Of a stretch of 64,000 nt of DNA, positions 1 through 10,169 are shown one piece after another (within the stretch, counting starts at the first letter, position 1; every line of letters starts with the position of its first letter). Source of the stretch: Acinetobacter colistiniresistens (GTDB lineage: Bacteria > Pseudomonadota > Gammaproteobacteria > Pseudomonadales > Moraxellaceae); contig NZ_CP102099.1 in assembly GCF_024582815.1 (NCBI RefSeq), positions 2,480,001-2,544,000 of the forward strand. Direction: 5' to 3'. Position numbers and translations under genes: made by a program. Under the pieces are notes generated by a model. It was not told where the DNA came from. It saw nothing but the letters and a program-made list of their open reading frames with translations, and searched no databases.

Positions 1-1
1 T

Positions 2-3000
2 CAATCTGGACAAGCGAGTGTGAACCTGAATGTAGCAGGTTCGCTCAACAATCAGGCTGGAACCATACAGTCAGCGCAGGCTTTGCAACTGAATACAGCG
101 CAGTTAGATAATCGGGCTGGGAAACTGATTGCAGGTTCGGACGCCGTGTTGAATGCTGCACAATTGAATAACCAATCTGGAACCATTTACGCCAAAAAAC
201 AGTTGGATCTTCATGTCGCAGGGACTACGGATAACAGTGCTGGGGTGATTGCAGCCGAGCAAGTACTGAATCTGACCTCCAACCAACTCTTGAATCATGC
301 AGGGCAAATCCGTTCAGAAAATGCTGATCTGAATTTAACGATCAACCAAGATGTTGAAAACGATACTGGCTTAATTGCGGCAGCTAAAAATCTAAACCTA
401 ACTGCACAGCATGTCAGTTCTAAACAAGGCAAAATACAAGCGGGTGGATCGAGCAAATTACAGCTCAAGAGCTTAGATAATACTGAGGGTGTTGTTTATG
501 CAGCTGAACAGCTGGAGCTGACAGCCACCGAATCGTTAAACAATCAAAAAGGGACCATTGCCGCAGAGAAACAAGCTGATTTACAGGCAGGCACGATCAA
601 CAATGAAGCAGGACAAATCCGTTCCCAGCAAGAGCAGTTAACGCTCAATGTCCAAAATGATTTGAATAATTTATCTGGTGAGATTTCTGCAGCCAAGAAT
701 CTTGAGATCAAAGCCAAGAATATTCAGAATCAAAAAGGTAAAGTGGTAGCGGGTCAATCGCTTCAGGTTGGTGCGCAGCAGATTGATAATACCGAAGGTG
801 TGCTATACGCCAAAGCGCAGCAGAATCTGACGGTAAGCGAGCAACTGAATAACCAATCAGGAACTGTTGTTGCGAATCAGCAGCTTCAAGTAAATGCAGG
901 TGTATTAAATAATAATGCAGGAAAAATCCGTTCAGAACAAAACCAACTTGATCTCAACATCCAAAATAATTTAGACAACCAGTCGGGTGAAATCTTTGCT
1001 GGTACTGATGCAAAGATCAATGCAGCTGTATTAGATAACCAGCAAGGCGTGGTGTACAGCAAGCAAGATTTAGGGCTTGATGCGGTACAGCTTAAAAACC
1101 AGCAGGGACAGATCTTTGCTGAAGGCCAAGCTCAGCTCAATGTCAAAGGCAGCATTGATAATCATAAAGGTGTCTTGGCAGCCAAGCAGAATCTAGCTAT
1201 TCAAACTGGCACATTGAATAATCAGGAAGGCACACTTCGTTCGGAAAATGCAGATCTGAATGTCCATGCCCAAGGGCAGCTGATTAACCAGCAAGGTGAT
1301 ATTTATGCTGGGCAGAACCTAAGCCTGAATTCGCTTGGACTAGATAACCGTACTGGACAAATTGCTGCAAAAAATCAGTTGAGTATTAATACCCAACAGC
1401 AACAGCTAAACAATCAACAAGGTAAGATTCTGGCAAAAACGGTTGATTTAAATACAGGGCTTGTGGATAACCAAGCCGGTCTGATTCAAGCCGAGCAGTC
1501 TGTTAAAATTAATACCCATCAGCAGGCCTTGCTGAACAATAACTCTGGTGAGCAAGGCGGGATTCTCAGTCAGGGTTCGATTGATCTGAATGTTTCGACA
1601 CTTGAAAACCAGAAGGGCTATATTGCCTCAATGGATACCCAACAGATCACTGCCCAGAATATTGGCAATCAAGCTGGGCAAATCATGAGCCAGACTGATC
1701 TGAACATTCAGCAACAGCAGAATGGTGGAGCAATCCAGAATAATGCGGGGACGCTGCAAGCACAAAAAAATCTCAATCTAAGTGTGGATCAGGTTGATAA
1801 CAGCGGGGTTGGAAGCCAGATTACGGCGGGTGAAAAGCTGACAATTCATGCCAATGACGTGATCAATAGCCAAACCAAAGATGGCAAGGTTGCTGGCGGC
1901 TTAAACGCAAAAAATCTTGAGCTTCATGCACAACGCTTAGATAACCAATCTGGTGTGATCCGTGCCAATGATCAGGCGCAACTGAATATTCAAGCCCAGT
2001 TGAAAAATCAGGCCGGAACTATAAGCAGTTTAAATCAATTGCGTATTGGCACTGCGGAGAAAGGTCTGAATATCGATAATACCGGTGGTGAGCTACTGGC
2101 AAAAAATCAGTTAGATATTCAAGCCAATGAGTTGGTTAACCAAGGTAAAATCATCAGTGAAGGCAATGTTGAAATTGATTTAAAACAAGATTTTACCCAT
2201 ACTCAAGATGGAAAAATCGGTGCAAATGGCTTACTCAAGTTAAGTACGGAAAAGAATATTATCAATCGGTCTGAGTTGTCGGCTGGCCAGAAAATCATGC
2301 TGAATGCACAAAACATTGATAACCAGAAAGATGCAACTATTTCAGCAAATGAAATGCATTTGCTTGCTCAAAACACAGTACATAACCAAGGTTTGATTAA
2401 TGGGGGTGACCTGACCCATATTCAGGCAAATCGTGTCTGGAATGATGGTGCGCGGATTTATGGTACACATGTTGCGATTCAGGCCAATACGCTAGATAAC
2501 CAGAGTAATCTTGCAGGTACAGGCGCAGTCATTGCTTCTCGTGGAGATATGGATCTTGGTATCGGAACGTTGAATAACCGTTCAGGTGGCGAGGTCAAGG
2601 ACAATGGGCGAGACAATGCCTGGATTTTCAGTGCTGGTAATTTAAATATCGGTGGCAGCCTAGACAGTAACCTAAAAGCACAAGGCAGTGCAGATAAAAT
2701 CTACAATGGCAGTGCGGTCATTGAATCGATTGGAGATATGCATTTAGGCGCTCATCATATTGAAAATATGAATGAAAATCTGGTCATTCAATTGATTGAG
2801 AAAAAGCGGGAAAGCGTAACTGAATACGGTAAAGATGGGCAAACATGGGACTCAAAAGATGTCCGCCTAGGAAAATCAAAACGTGGCTTGAGCAATGCGA
2901 TCCTATTTGTTCCAGACGTAGAAGGTGGCGCTGCAACGCGTGAAATCGGTGAGGATTGGACCAAATACGAGTTTACCAAAGTTCATAGTGCAGATGAAGT

Positions 3001-6000
3001 CCAGTCCACCAGTCCTGGACAGATTATTGCAGGTGGTAATCTGAGTTTTTCACCTGATGCAAATTTCCTGAATAAGGACAGTCAGGTACTTGTGGGTCAG
3101 TCTATCTTGAATGGTATTGGTTCGATAACCAATGAGAGCACTGATTTACGCACTATTGATAAAGTTGAAAACGGGACCAGCCAATGGCACTCTGTGGGTT
3201 GGAATAAGCTAAGAACCAAACATAAACATAAGTGGGGAGGCAAAGTTAATTATCAACCTTCTGATGTTGTGACCACACAACCGATCCGTTTAGGTGAGAT
3301 TAAAGAACATACGCTGAATACATCAACCAATCCGGCTGAGAATATTAAACAGCAATCCATCCAGCAACACGTTGATCAGGCACAAACGGGCAATCAAGCG
3401 CAACGAGACAATCAACACAGCCAAAACCAGCAGATTGATGTTAAAGCAGGTCAAGTCACTTCAGACCTTGATGTGACGATCAAGAAACCTGATGGACTGA
3501 ATGCATTAAATGTTGACAGCAAAGCTGAGCTTGAGGGTGGACAGCAACAAAACGTTGATGAGGTTAAAAGTACTCAATTATATGGAGTGAAAAAAGATGC
3601 ATCCGCGATTCATCAATCCGATGACGTTACGGTAAGAACCATTACACAAGATCATATTCGTTTGCCTAGCAATGCCTTGTTGATTACCACGAAAGACAGC
3701 CAAGCTCAGCATTTGGTTGAAACAGACCCGGCCTTTACCAATTATAAGAAATGGCTTTCGTCAGACCATATGATTAAAGCACTCGGTTTAGACCCTGCAT
3801 TACAGCAAAAACGTCTGGGTGACGGTTATTATGAACAGCGTTTGGTGCAAGATCAGGTTGCAAAATTAACGGGCCGACGTTTCCTTGATGGCTATGGTTC
3901 AGATGAAGATCAATATAAGGCCTTGATGAATAATGGTGCATCATTTGCGAAGCAGTACAAATTACAGCCAGGGATTGCTTTAACCCCTGAACAGATTGCT
4001 CAGCTCACCAGTGATATTGTCTGGCTTGAAGAAAAGACCATTATTTTAGCAGATGGAAGCAGCACCAAAGCCCTTGTTCCACAGGTGTATGTCAAAGCAC
4101 GTGTCGGTGATCTGAGAGGCGATGGTACGCTGATTTCAGCGGATTCGATTCAGTTGGATGTTAAAGACAATGTGATTAACTCAGGGACTATAGCCGGGCG
4201 TCAAGCAGTTGTTTTAAATGCTGAAAATATTGATGTACTAAATGGTCGCATCCAAGCCAACCAAGTTGGATTAACCACTAAAAAAGATCTCAATATTATT
4301 GGTGGGCAAATCCATGCTCAGGACAAGGTTGACTTAAATGTGGGGAATAATCTCAACTTAAGCAGTTCAACCCAAAGCAGTGAAAACAAGATTGGGGAAA
4401 GCGTATTTACCCGTACCGGTATTGATCGTGTGGCGGGGATCTACACCAAAGCCCCATCAGGTGTAAAAACGATTGATTCAGAAAATCTCAAAACTTCGAT
4501 CTCGGTTCGTGTCGGTGGTGATGCAACAATTAAAGGGGCTGAGATTATTAATGAAAATGGTTCAAGCTTAATTAAAACGCAGGGTAATTTGAATATCGGT
4601 ACGATTCAGACTGAGCTCAATAACCACGGTTATGCCGATGCAGATAATTATAACTTTGATAAAAAACAGCGAGATATCGGCTCTGTAATTAAGAGTCAAG
4701 GCGATACCCGTTTACAGGCTGAGAACATTCAGGTGAAAGGTTCACAGATTTCAAGTGAACAAGGATCAAGTATTTTATCTGCACAGCAACAACTGGATAT
4801 TGTTGAGGGCCGTAATCGATCCGATGTCGAACAGGGCTATAAAATAGAAAGCAAGGGGCTATTAAGCCGTTCAACTGAACAAGGGCAGCTTCGTATTCAG
4901 CGTGATGAAGCAATCGCGAGTACCATTGACGGCAAAAAAGTTGTTCTGGACGCGAAAAATATCAAGATTCAAGGCAGTGAGGTGGTGTCGGATGAACTGA
5001 CTCAGATTCAGGCCAAAGAAAATATTGAGATTAAGGGAGCTGAAAATAGTTATCTCAACATCAATAATACCCAAACCAAGAAATCTGGTTTGATGTCGAG
5101 TGGCGGTCTGGGAGTGAGTATCGGCTCTAAAAAAGAAAAAACAGAGCAGGAGCAAACCCAACATACCAACAGTGGTTCAATGGTCGGTAGTCTAAACGGC
5201 AACACCAATATTGTGGCCGGTAAAAACTATCAGCAAACTGGCAGTACCGTTTCTTCCCAACAGGGTGATGTCAATATCTTGGCGCAGCAAGTCACGATTG
5301 AAGCGGCTAAGGAAAAAAGTACCAGTCAGTATAAACATGAGATGGAACAAAAAGGCTTAACTCTTGCTGTGAATGTACCTGTGGTCTCCAACGTTCAAAC
5401 AGCACTGGAGAGTGGCAAGCAGGTCGGGCAAAGCAAAAATGATCGGGTCAATGCGATGGCCGCAGCCAATGCAGGATTTGACAGCTATAAGGCTGGCCAG
5501 TCACTGAAACAATTGGCTGATGTTGCGAGTGATCTCAACAATGCAGGTAAGGTAGAAGTGGGTGTGAGCCTAACCTACGGTCAGCAAAAGAATACCGAGT
5601 TTAACCGTTCAGAAAGCACCACCGCGAGTCAGAGTACGGTTTCAGCGGGCGGCAAAACCAATATTGTGGCTACAGGCGCAGGCAAAGATTCCAATATCAA
5701 TATTATTGGTTCTGATGTGATGGGCTTGAAGGGTACACATTTGGCGGCCGATCAAGATGTGAATATTAAAGCGGCTGAACAAAACAGCAAGGAAGAATCT
5801 GGCAACAAGAGTGCGGGCTGGAATGCGGGTGTTGCTATCAGTAATCAAACTGGGCCAGCCATTACGGCAGGTGGTAATCTGGGTAAGGGTAAAGGCAATG
5901 GCGAATCAACCAGCTATGTTAATAGCCATGTCGGTTCTAAAGACAGTCAGACCACGATTAGCAGCGGTAATGCAACCAATATTATCGGTGGTCAGGTACA

Positions 6001-8314
6001 AGGCAAAGCGGTACAGGTCGATGCCAAAGAACTGAATATTGAGAGTTTGCAAGACAAGGCAACCTATAAGAGCAAGCAGCAAAATATTTCTGGGCAAGTC
6101 AGTGTTGGCTTGGGTGGTGGTGGCAATGCCTCAATCAGTGCAAGCAAATCGAATATCAATGCCAATCATGTTTCGGTTAGTGAGCAATCTGGGATTTTTG
6201 CAGGTGATGAGGGTTATCAGATCAAGGTCAAAGACAATGCAGATCTGAAAGGTGCGATGATTACTTCGACCCAGCTTGCCGAGACGCAGAATAAAAACAG
6301 CCTCAGTACGGGAACATTGACGCATTCTGAGCTGCGAAATGTCAGTGAGTATGATGCCAAAGGTATTTCGGTGGGTGCTGGCTTCAATGCTGGAGCAACC
6401 AACAGCAAAGGGGAAAAGCAAGCGGATACGGTACTGTCGAAGCCGAATAAGATTGACGGGCATGCTTCAAGCCAGGTGGGTGTAAGCAAGTCGATAGGGT
6501 TTGGTCTGGACAGTGATCAAGACAGTAGTGTGACCAAGAGTGGAGTGAATACGAAAAATATCACCATCACGAACGAAGCTGCACAGCAACAACTGACAGG
6601 AAAAACTGCGGAGCAGATTAAATCTGAGATTTTAACCGATGTTACGACGGATACAGCGCGCGAGAACAGTGGTGCTCTGAACAATGTGTTTGATAAGGAC
6701 AAGGTTCAGAAAGAAATTAATCTACAGATGGATGTGACCAAGAAGTTTGATGCCAATCGTCAAGAAGCTAAGGCTGAAATCAATAAGCAGATTGATGAGT
6801 TAAAAGCCGCAGGGAAAGATGCCAGCCAGTGGCAAAAAGCGGGTGTGTTATTAGATATGGTGTCGGCAGGCTTGTCCGCACCTACTGCGAGTGGTGCAGG
6901 TATTGCAGCCTCGACATTGAGTCCAGCGGCAAGCTATGAAATTGGTCAGTACTTTAAGGGTAAAGATGCTGAAGGTAGTGCAGCGCATATCTTGGCGCAT
7001 ACGATTTTAGGTGCAGCAGTTGCCGCAACAGGTGGTAATAATGCCTTGAGTGCGGGTATTGCAGCAGGTGGTGCTGAGGCCGCAGCGCCGTTACTTGCGG
7101 AGTATTTGTATGGTAAGAAAGCTAAAGATCTAACCGCAAGTGAGAAATCTACAATTAGTTCAATTGTTGGTTTAGCAGGTAGTGCAGTCGGTGCAACCAC
7201 AGGTGATGTATCAAGTACGGTTCAAGGCGGACAATCTGCTCAGAATGCGGTGGAGAATAATTCTCTATTAGGACGTGATACTCGTAAAAAGGTAAATGAA
7301 TTTTTTAACGGGCTTTCATCTAAAGTAAAACATCCGATAGATCAAGGTGCTATCAAGGGTGTTGGTACTGTGGCTGATGGTTTGTTGATGATAGCAGATG
7401 CATTTGGTGATACCGCCGTATCAGCAATACATTGTCCATTAGGTACATCAGCATGTGCAGATGCGATGGAGAATAACCGTCAAAAAGGTCAAGCGGTCAT
7501 TGATTTTTTAACCAACTTAGATTTAAAAGAACAAGCAAATAAAATTAAACAATCTTATCAAGATTTAAGCAGTGGAGATCCTGAGAAAGTAGCAAATGCT
7601 CAAAGAACTCAAGCAGAAGTGTTTACTAGTTTGGGATTGAGTGCAACGAGTATTAAAAAGCTTGGGGCTAATAATGTCTCTGAATTAAAGACATTAGAAA
7701 AAACAAGTGAGGTTGTTAAGCAGAAAGAAACGATTAAAGAAAATATAGCAAAAAGCCAGAAGGCTAGAGAGGTATCTAATTTTGATACTCATGTTCTTAA
7801 TGAAAAGGTTTCAGCTACAATTCCTCCAAATATGCAACAAATTCTTTTAGAGCATAATACACAGATTGGTACCCGTAATAGTGCGGGGTCAATTAGTGGA
7901 TCTCATAATATTAAGTCTTTTAATCAGGCATTGGATAAATCAGGATCTGCTTTAATTGGTGAGCCTATAATAGATCCGAAGTACCCAGGTTTGAAAACTT
8001 ATAATTATCAAGCTCCTGGTGTTGATAGAGCTGGCAAACCAGATGGCAGTTATAAAAATGTACAACAAAAAACAGTTTATGATCCTAAAATTATTTCTGA
8101 TCAAAAAATGGTTAATATGCAAATGCAGGCAGTAAAGAAAGGTGCGGAGCTACTCCTAAAAATGCCAGCAGATGAAAGGTTAATAAAAGTAAATGTCGAT
8201 GGTTATATATTTACTGTATCTCGGGATGCGAAGACAGGGAAAATATCAAATGCATTTCCAACTATGCCTAATACACCTAAACCATCTATACCACCAAAAT
8301 ATAAGCTTAAGTAG
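2..8314 (+). CDS. cdiA: CdiA-type contact-dependent inhibition toxin (5' end outside window)
   Basis: Large exported stalk protein that delivers a C-terminal toxin into neighbouring cells. The frame is open to the window edge, so the signal peptide and TPS secretion domain lie upstream; the GTG at 20 is internal. The first ~900 visible residues are degenerate haemagglutinin repeats of the LDNxxGxIxA type. A second repeat block follows, then an Ala/Gly-rich pre-toxin domain ending in VENN (7250-7261). After VENN comes the toxin tip (7262-8311): an entry region with paired cysteines (HCPLGTSAC), then a nuclease-like end carrying GSHN, KTVYDPK and NAFP motifs. The order His-containing loop, Lys/Asp strand and C-terminal aromatic-Pro strand resembles bacterial EndoU/BECR ribonucleases; this assignment is inference. 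cdiI follows 11 bases after the stop. The absence of cdiB in the window fits a cdiB-cdiA-cdiI order. Confidence 0.9.
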   Translation, partial: QSGQASVNLNVAGSLNNQAGTIQSAQALQLNTAQLDNRAGKLIAGSDAVLNAAQLNNQSGTIYAKKQLDLHVAGTTDNSAGVIAAEQVLNLTSNQLLNHAGQIRSENADLNLTINQDVENDTGLIAAAKNLNLTAQHVSSKQGKIQAGGSSKLQLKSLDNTEGVVYAAEQLELTATESLNNQKGTIAAEKQADLQAGTINNEAGQIRSQQEQLTLNVQNDLNNLSGEISAAKNLEIKAKNIQNQKGKVVAGQSLQVGAQQIDNTEGVLYAKAQQNLTVSEQLNNQSGTVVANQQLQVNAGVLNNNAGKIRSEQNQLDLNIQNNLDNQSGEIFAGTDAKINAAVLDNQQGVVYSKQDLGLDAVQLKNQQGQIFAEGQAQLNVKGSIDNHKGVLAAKQNLAIQTGTLNNQEGTLRSENADLNVHAQGQLINQQGDIYAGQNLSLNSLGLDNRTGQIAAKNQLSINTQQQQLNNQQGKILAKTVDLNTGLVDNQAGLIQAEQSVKINTHQQALLNNNSGEQGGILSQGSIDLNVSTLENQKGYIASMDTQQITAQNIGNQAGQIMSQTDLNIQQQQNGGAIQNNAGTLQAQKNLNLSVDQVDNSGVGSQITAGEKLTIHANDVINSQTKDGKVAGGLNAKNLELHAQRLDNQSGVIRANDQAQLNIQAQLKNQAGTISSLNQLRIGTAEKGLNIDNTGGELLAKNQLDIQANELVNQGKIISEGNVEIDLKQDFTHTQDGKIGANGLLKLSTEKNIINRSELSAGQKIMLNAQNIDNQKDATISANEMHLLAQNTVHNQGLINGGDLTHIQANRVWNDGARIYGTHVAIQANTLDNQSNLAGTGAVIASRGDMDLGIGTLNNRSGGEVKDNGRDNAWIFSAGNLNIGGSLDSNLKAQGSADKIYNGSAVIESIGDMHLGAHHIENMNENLVIQLIEKKRESVTEYGKDGQTWDSKDVRLGKSKRGLSNAILFVPDVEGGAATREIGEDWTKYEFTKVHSADEVQSTSPGQIIAGGNLSFSPDANFLNKDSQVLVGQSILNGIGSITNESTDLRTIDKVENGTSQWHSVGWNKLRTKHKHKWGGKVNYQPSDVVTTQPIRLGEIKEHTLNTSTNPAENIKQQSIQQHVDQAQTGNQAQRDNQHSQNQQIDVKAGQVTSDLDVTIKKPDGLNALNVDSKAELEGGQQQNVDEVKSTQLYGVKKDASAIHQSDDVTVRTITQDHIRLPSNALLITTKDSQAQHLVETDPAFTNYKKWLSSDHMIKALGLDPALQQKRLGDGYYEQRLVQDQVAKLTGRRFLDGYGSDEDQYKALMNNGASFAKQYKLQPGIALTPEQIAQLTSDIVWLEEKTIILADGSSTKALVPQVYVKARVGDLRGDGTLISADSIQLDVKDNVINSGTIAGRQAVVLNAENIDVLNGRIQANQVGLTTKKDLNIIGGQIHAQDKVDLNVGNNLNLSSSTQSSENKIGESVFTRTGIDRVAGIYTKAPSGVKTIDSENLKTSISVRVGGDATIKGAEIINENGSSLIKTQGNLNIGTIQTELNNHGYADADNYNFDKKQRDIGSVIKSQGDTRLQAENIQVKGSQISSEQGSSILSAQQQLDIVEGRNRSDVEQGYKIESKGLLSRSTEQGQLRIQRDEAIASTIDGKKVVLDAKNIKIQGSEVVSDELTQIQAKENIEIKGAENSYLNINNTQTKKSGLMSSGGLGVSIGSKKEKTEQEQTQHTNSGSMVGSLNGNTNIVAGKNYQQTGSTVSSQQGDVNILAQQVTIEAAKEKSTSQYKHEMEQKGLTLAVNVPVVSNVQTALESGKQVGQSKNDRVNAMAAANAGFDSYKAGQSLKQLADVASDLNNAGKVEVGVSLTYGQQKNTEFNRSESTTASQSTVSAGGKTNIVATGAGKDSNINIIGSDVMGLKGTHLAADQDVNIKAAEQNSKEESGNKSAGWNAGVAISNQTGPAITAGGNLGKGKGNGESTSYVNSHVGSKDSQTTISSGNATNIIGGQVQGKAVQVDAKELNIESLQDKATYKSKQQNISGQVSVGLGGGGNASISASKSNINANHVSVSEQSGIFAGDEGYQIKVKDNADLKGAMITSTQLAETQNKNSLSTGTLTHSELRNVSEYDAKGISVGAGFNAGATNSKGEKQADTVLSKPNKIDGHASSQVGVSKSIGFGLDSDQDSSVTKSGVNTKNITITNEAAQQQLTGKTAEQIKSEILTDVTTDTARENSGALNNVFDKDKVQKEINLQMDVTKKFDANRQEAKAEINKQIDELKAAGKDASQWQKAGVLLDMVSAGLSAPTASGAGIAASTLSPAASYEIGQYFKGKDAEGSAAHILAHTILGAAVAATGGNNALSAGIAAGGAEAAAPLLAEYLYGKKAKDLTASEKSTISSIVGLAGSAVGATTGDVSSTVQGGQSAQNAVENNSLLGRDTRKKVNEFFNGLSSKVKHPIDQGAIKGVGTVADGLLMIADAFGDTAVSAIHCPLGTSACADAMENNRQKGQAVIDFLTNLDLKEQANKIKQSYQDLSSGDPEKVANAQRTQAEVFTSLGLSATSIKKLGANNVSELKTLEKTSEVVKQKETIKENIAKSQKAREVSNFDTHVLNEKVSATIPPNMQQILLEHNTQIGTRNSAGSISGSHNIKSFNQALDKSGSALIGEPIIDPKYPGLKTYNYQAPGVDRAGKPDGSYKNVQQKTVYDPKIISDQKMVNMQMQAVKKGAELLLKMPADERLIKVNVDGYIFTVSRDAKTGKISNAFPTMPNTPKPSIPPKYKLK
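6824..7261 (+). repeat. VENN pre-toxin segment, parental copy (copy 0) inside cdiA
   Basis: This stretch of cdiA encodes the hydrophobic Ala/Gly-rich pre-toxin domain, from the QWQKAGVLLD motif to VENN. It is the longest and least damaged version of a segment that recurs, shortened, near 8875, 10533, 13905 and 16764. It marks the boundary between the conserved stalk and the variable toxin tip, and is the obvious site for homologous exchange of tips. Confidence 0.9.
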
Positions 8315-8325
8315 GAGAGTTTAAA

Positions 8326-8721
8326 ATGCAGTACATGATTGAATGGTTGAGAAATAATCGTCAGGATATTTTAAAAAAACATCCTGACGCTACGCCTTTG
8401 TTAGCATATTTTATGGATTATTTTAGTACGTGTTCTGAAAATGATTATTTTATTAATATTCTTAAAAATGCTATTCGAGGTGAGGGTGATAGCATTCAAG
8501 AAACTTCAACTTATTTACTTATGAATGATGTGGTTGATGAAGGACATACGGTTGATGCAGCAGAATTTTATTTTAATGGTGAGTTTGATGGTAAAGTACC
8601 ATTTAAAACTTTTGCATTGGTGTTGGAGATAATTGCATTAGCATATGTTGAATCTAATCCACAAAATAGAGAAGAAATCTTGAGTTGTTTACCGCGTCTT
8701 AAGCAGGTTTATGGTATTTAA
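8326..8721 (+). CDS. cdiI: CdiI immunity protein for the resident CdiA toxin
   Basis: A 131-residue acidic cytoplasmic protein directly after cdiA, preceded by a good Shine-Dalgarno (aggagag). By position it should bind and neutralise the EndoU-like toxin tip encoded just upstream, protecting the producer from sibling cells. I do not recognise a named family. The sequence is mostly helical in appearance, with no membrane segment or signal peptide. It is unrelated by eye to the immunity protein at 10169-10531, although that one is paired with a toxin of the same apparent fold. A terminator follows at 8787. Confidence 0.8.
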   Translation: MQYMIEWLRNNRQDILKKHPDATPLLAYFMDYFSTCSENDYFINILKNAIRGEGDSIQETSTYLLMNDVVDEGHTVDAAEFYFNGEFDGKVPFKTFALVLEIIALAYVESNPQNREEILSCLPRLKQVYGI

Positions 8722-8786
8722 ACTATAGTGTTTTCTTAGTTGTATTTAGATTTTTAACCTATGGTGGAAAATAAATATATAATCTT

Positions 8787-8820
8787 AAACTGAGTTAAAT
8801 TTTAGCTCAGTTTTTTATTT
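8787..8820 (+). terminator. Intrinsic terminator after cdiI
   Basis: Inverted repeat AAACTGAG / CTCAGTTT with an 11-base loop, followed by six T and a T-rich tail. It closes the cdiA-cdiI transcript before the orphan cassettes begin. Confidence 0.75.
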
Positions 8821-8874
8821 TTATTTATGTTGTGAAATTTTTGACAATTAATTATGGGTTTCTTTTTTTAAAGA

Positions 8875-9138
8875 GCCAGCCAGTGGCAAAAAGCGGGTGT
8901 GCTATTAGATATGGTGTCGGCAGGTGGTGCTGAGGCCGCAGCGCCGTTACTTGCCGAGTATTTGTATGGTAAGAAAGCTAAAGATTTAACCGCAAGTGAG
9001 AAATCTACAATTAGCTCTATTGTCGGTTTAGCAGGTAGTGCTGTCGGTGCAACCACAGGTGATGTATCAAGTACAGTTCAAGGTGGACAGCCTGCGCAGA
9101 ATGCGGTGGAGAGTAATTATCAGACCAACTTGGAGTGA
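8875..9138 (+). pseudogene. Orphan pre-toxin remnant, VENN repeat copy 1
   Basis: Near-identical to cdiA 6824-7261 but lacking 198 bases (66 codons, in frame). The deletion junction falls on the 5-base repeat GCAGG found at cdiA 6866 and 7064. The motif reads VESN (9106-9117), and the frame ends seven codons later, so no toxin tip remains. The frame is open from GTG 8899 but lacks a convincing ribosome site. It is best read as a displaced 3' end of an older cdiA whose toxin has been lost, leaving only an immunity-like gene behind it. Confidence 0.75.
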
Positions 9139-9143
9139 ATAAA

Positions 9144-9469
9144 ATGAGATTCGTTGAGAAAGATTCAGGATTGAAAGGAATGGTATGCTCTATATATTTT
9201 ACAGATGGAAAATATCACTACTTATCAATGATAGAAAATTATATTGGGCTGAGGGTTTTTTTGAAAGTGAAATAGATATAACTAGTAATGATTCATCTGA
9301 GTTGTTTGAGTTCAAGGCCGCTTTAGATAATGATATTCGTCAAATGCATCCTGTTCTATATAATATATTAAAAGAGGATTGGGATTTATATATAGATATA
9401 GTTGAAGGCGTTCCAGAGACTTGGCAAATTTTTCTAGAAAAACTAAAAGAATTTGATAAGGAAAAATGA
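9144..9469 (+). pseudogene. Probable immunity gene broken by a frameshift
   Basis: An ATG at 9144, six bases after the truncated pre-toxin frame, starts MRFVEKDSGLKG and stays open to about 9272. The frame starting at 9185 runs to 9469 and encodes an acidic continuation (ESEIDITSNDSSELFEF onward). Joining the two near 9230 gives one cytoplasmic protein of about 108 residues, the size of a CdiI. The frameshift is inferred from the coding quality of both halves. No family is recognised, and the cognate toxin is missing. Confidence 0.5.
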
Positions 9470-10169
9470 AGTATTTAGCGTTAATAATGGAAAGCCAGAG
9501 CTCAGTCAATTAAGCCAAGATGCCCTAGGCGCAGCTGCTGCAATTGCAGAAGCAGTTTTACTGGGTAAAGTTGGTGGGAAGTTATCACAAGGTGTGAAGA
9601 GTGAGGTCAAAACCACTGAGAAAGTAGCAGAAGTTGATGCGACGAAGAAAAAAGAACCCGTTACTAATGAGCCAGAGGCGAATTTCGCTGGTCAGGTTCC
9701 TATTCGACCTAGAGATGGGCATACTCCAGCTGGTACAAGCCAAGTTGATACACCTTTAGGAAAACATTTAATTAATGGTGAAGTTGCAGGCCGTAAAAAC
9801 CAGAAAGTAATTTCAGGTGGACATAATTCTGATAATTTCTATGATGTCCTTAATAGTAATGGGGGGAAAGTAATTGGTAACCCAACTCAAGTGTCAAAAG
9901 GCATTACTGATATTAAATATCAATTACCAAATGGAAGGATTGAGACAAAAACAGTTTATGATCCGAAAGTGTATAGTGATAAACAGATGGCAATAATGGC
10001 AAATGAAGCAGCATCAAAAGCGATTTTAAATTATGGGGTAAATGGAAATAAAATACAGCATGTAATAGTGAATGGGATTACTTTTAGAGTGCCGATTAGT
10101 TCATATAAAGGGACTAATTATGTTCCATCAGCTTTCCCTATAAATCCTACTTCTGGAGCAATCAAATAA
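9453..10169 (+). CDS. Orphan CdiA C-terminal toxin fragment, EndoU-like
   Basis: 238 codons from a weak TTG; the first real toxin sequence begins about 9470 with SVNNGKPELSQ, a typical start just after a VENN motif, but the VENN domain itself is absent. A small hydrophobic segment (AAAAIAEAVLLGKVGG) is followed by a linker. The nuclease-like end has GGHNSDNF, KTVYDPKVYSD and SAFP. These match, in order and spacing, the end of the resident CdiA tip (GSHN, KTVYDPK, NAFP), so the two toxins share a fold. It overlaps the stop region of the preceding immunity remnant and overlaps the next gene by one base. Without stalk or export signal it is probably silent unless recombined into cdiA. Confidence 0.65.
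   Translation: MIRKNEVFSVNNGKPELSQLSQDALGAAAAIAEAVLLGKVGGKLSQGVKSEVKTTEKVAEVDATKKKEPVTNEPEANFAGQVPIRPRDGHTPAGTSQVDTPLGKHLINGEVAGRKNQKVISGGHNSDNFYDVLNSNGGKVIGNPTQVSKGITDIKYQLPNGRIETKTVYDPKVYSDKQMAIMANEAASKAILNYGVNGNKIQHVIVNGITFRVPISSYKGTNYVPSAFPINPTSGAIK

Noticed and set aside
20..22. GTG at 20 as the start of cdiA
   Set aside because: The frame is open to the window edge and the sequence upstream is the same repeat type, so the true start lies outside the window.
1..8314. The repeats in cdiA as a CRISPR or tandem DNA repeat array
   Set aside because: They are degenerate protein-level haemagglutinin repeats without uniform DNA units or spacers.
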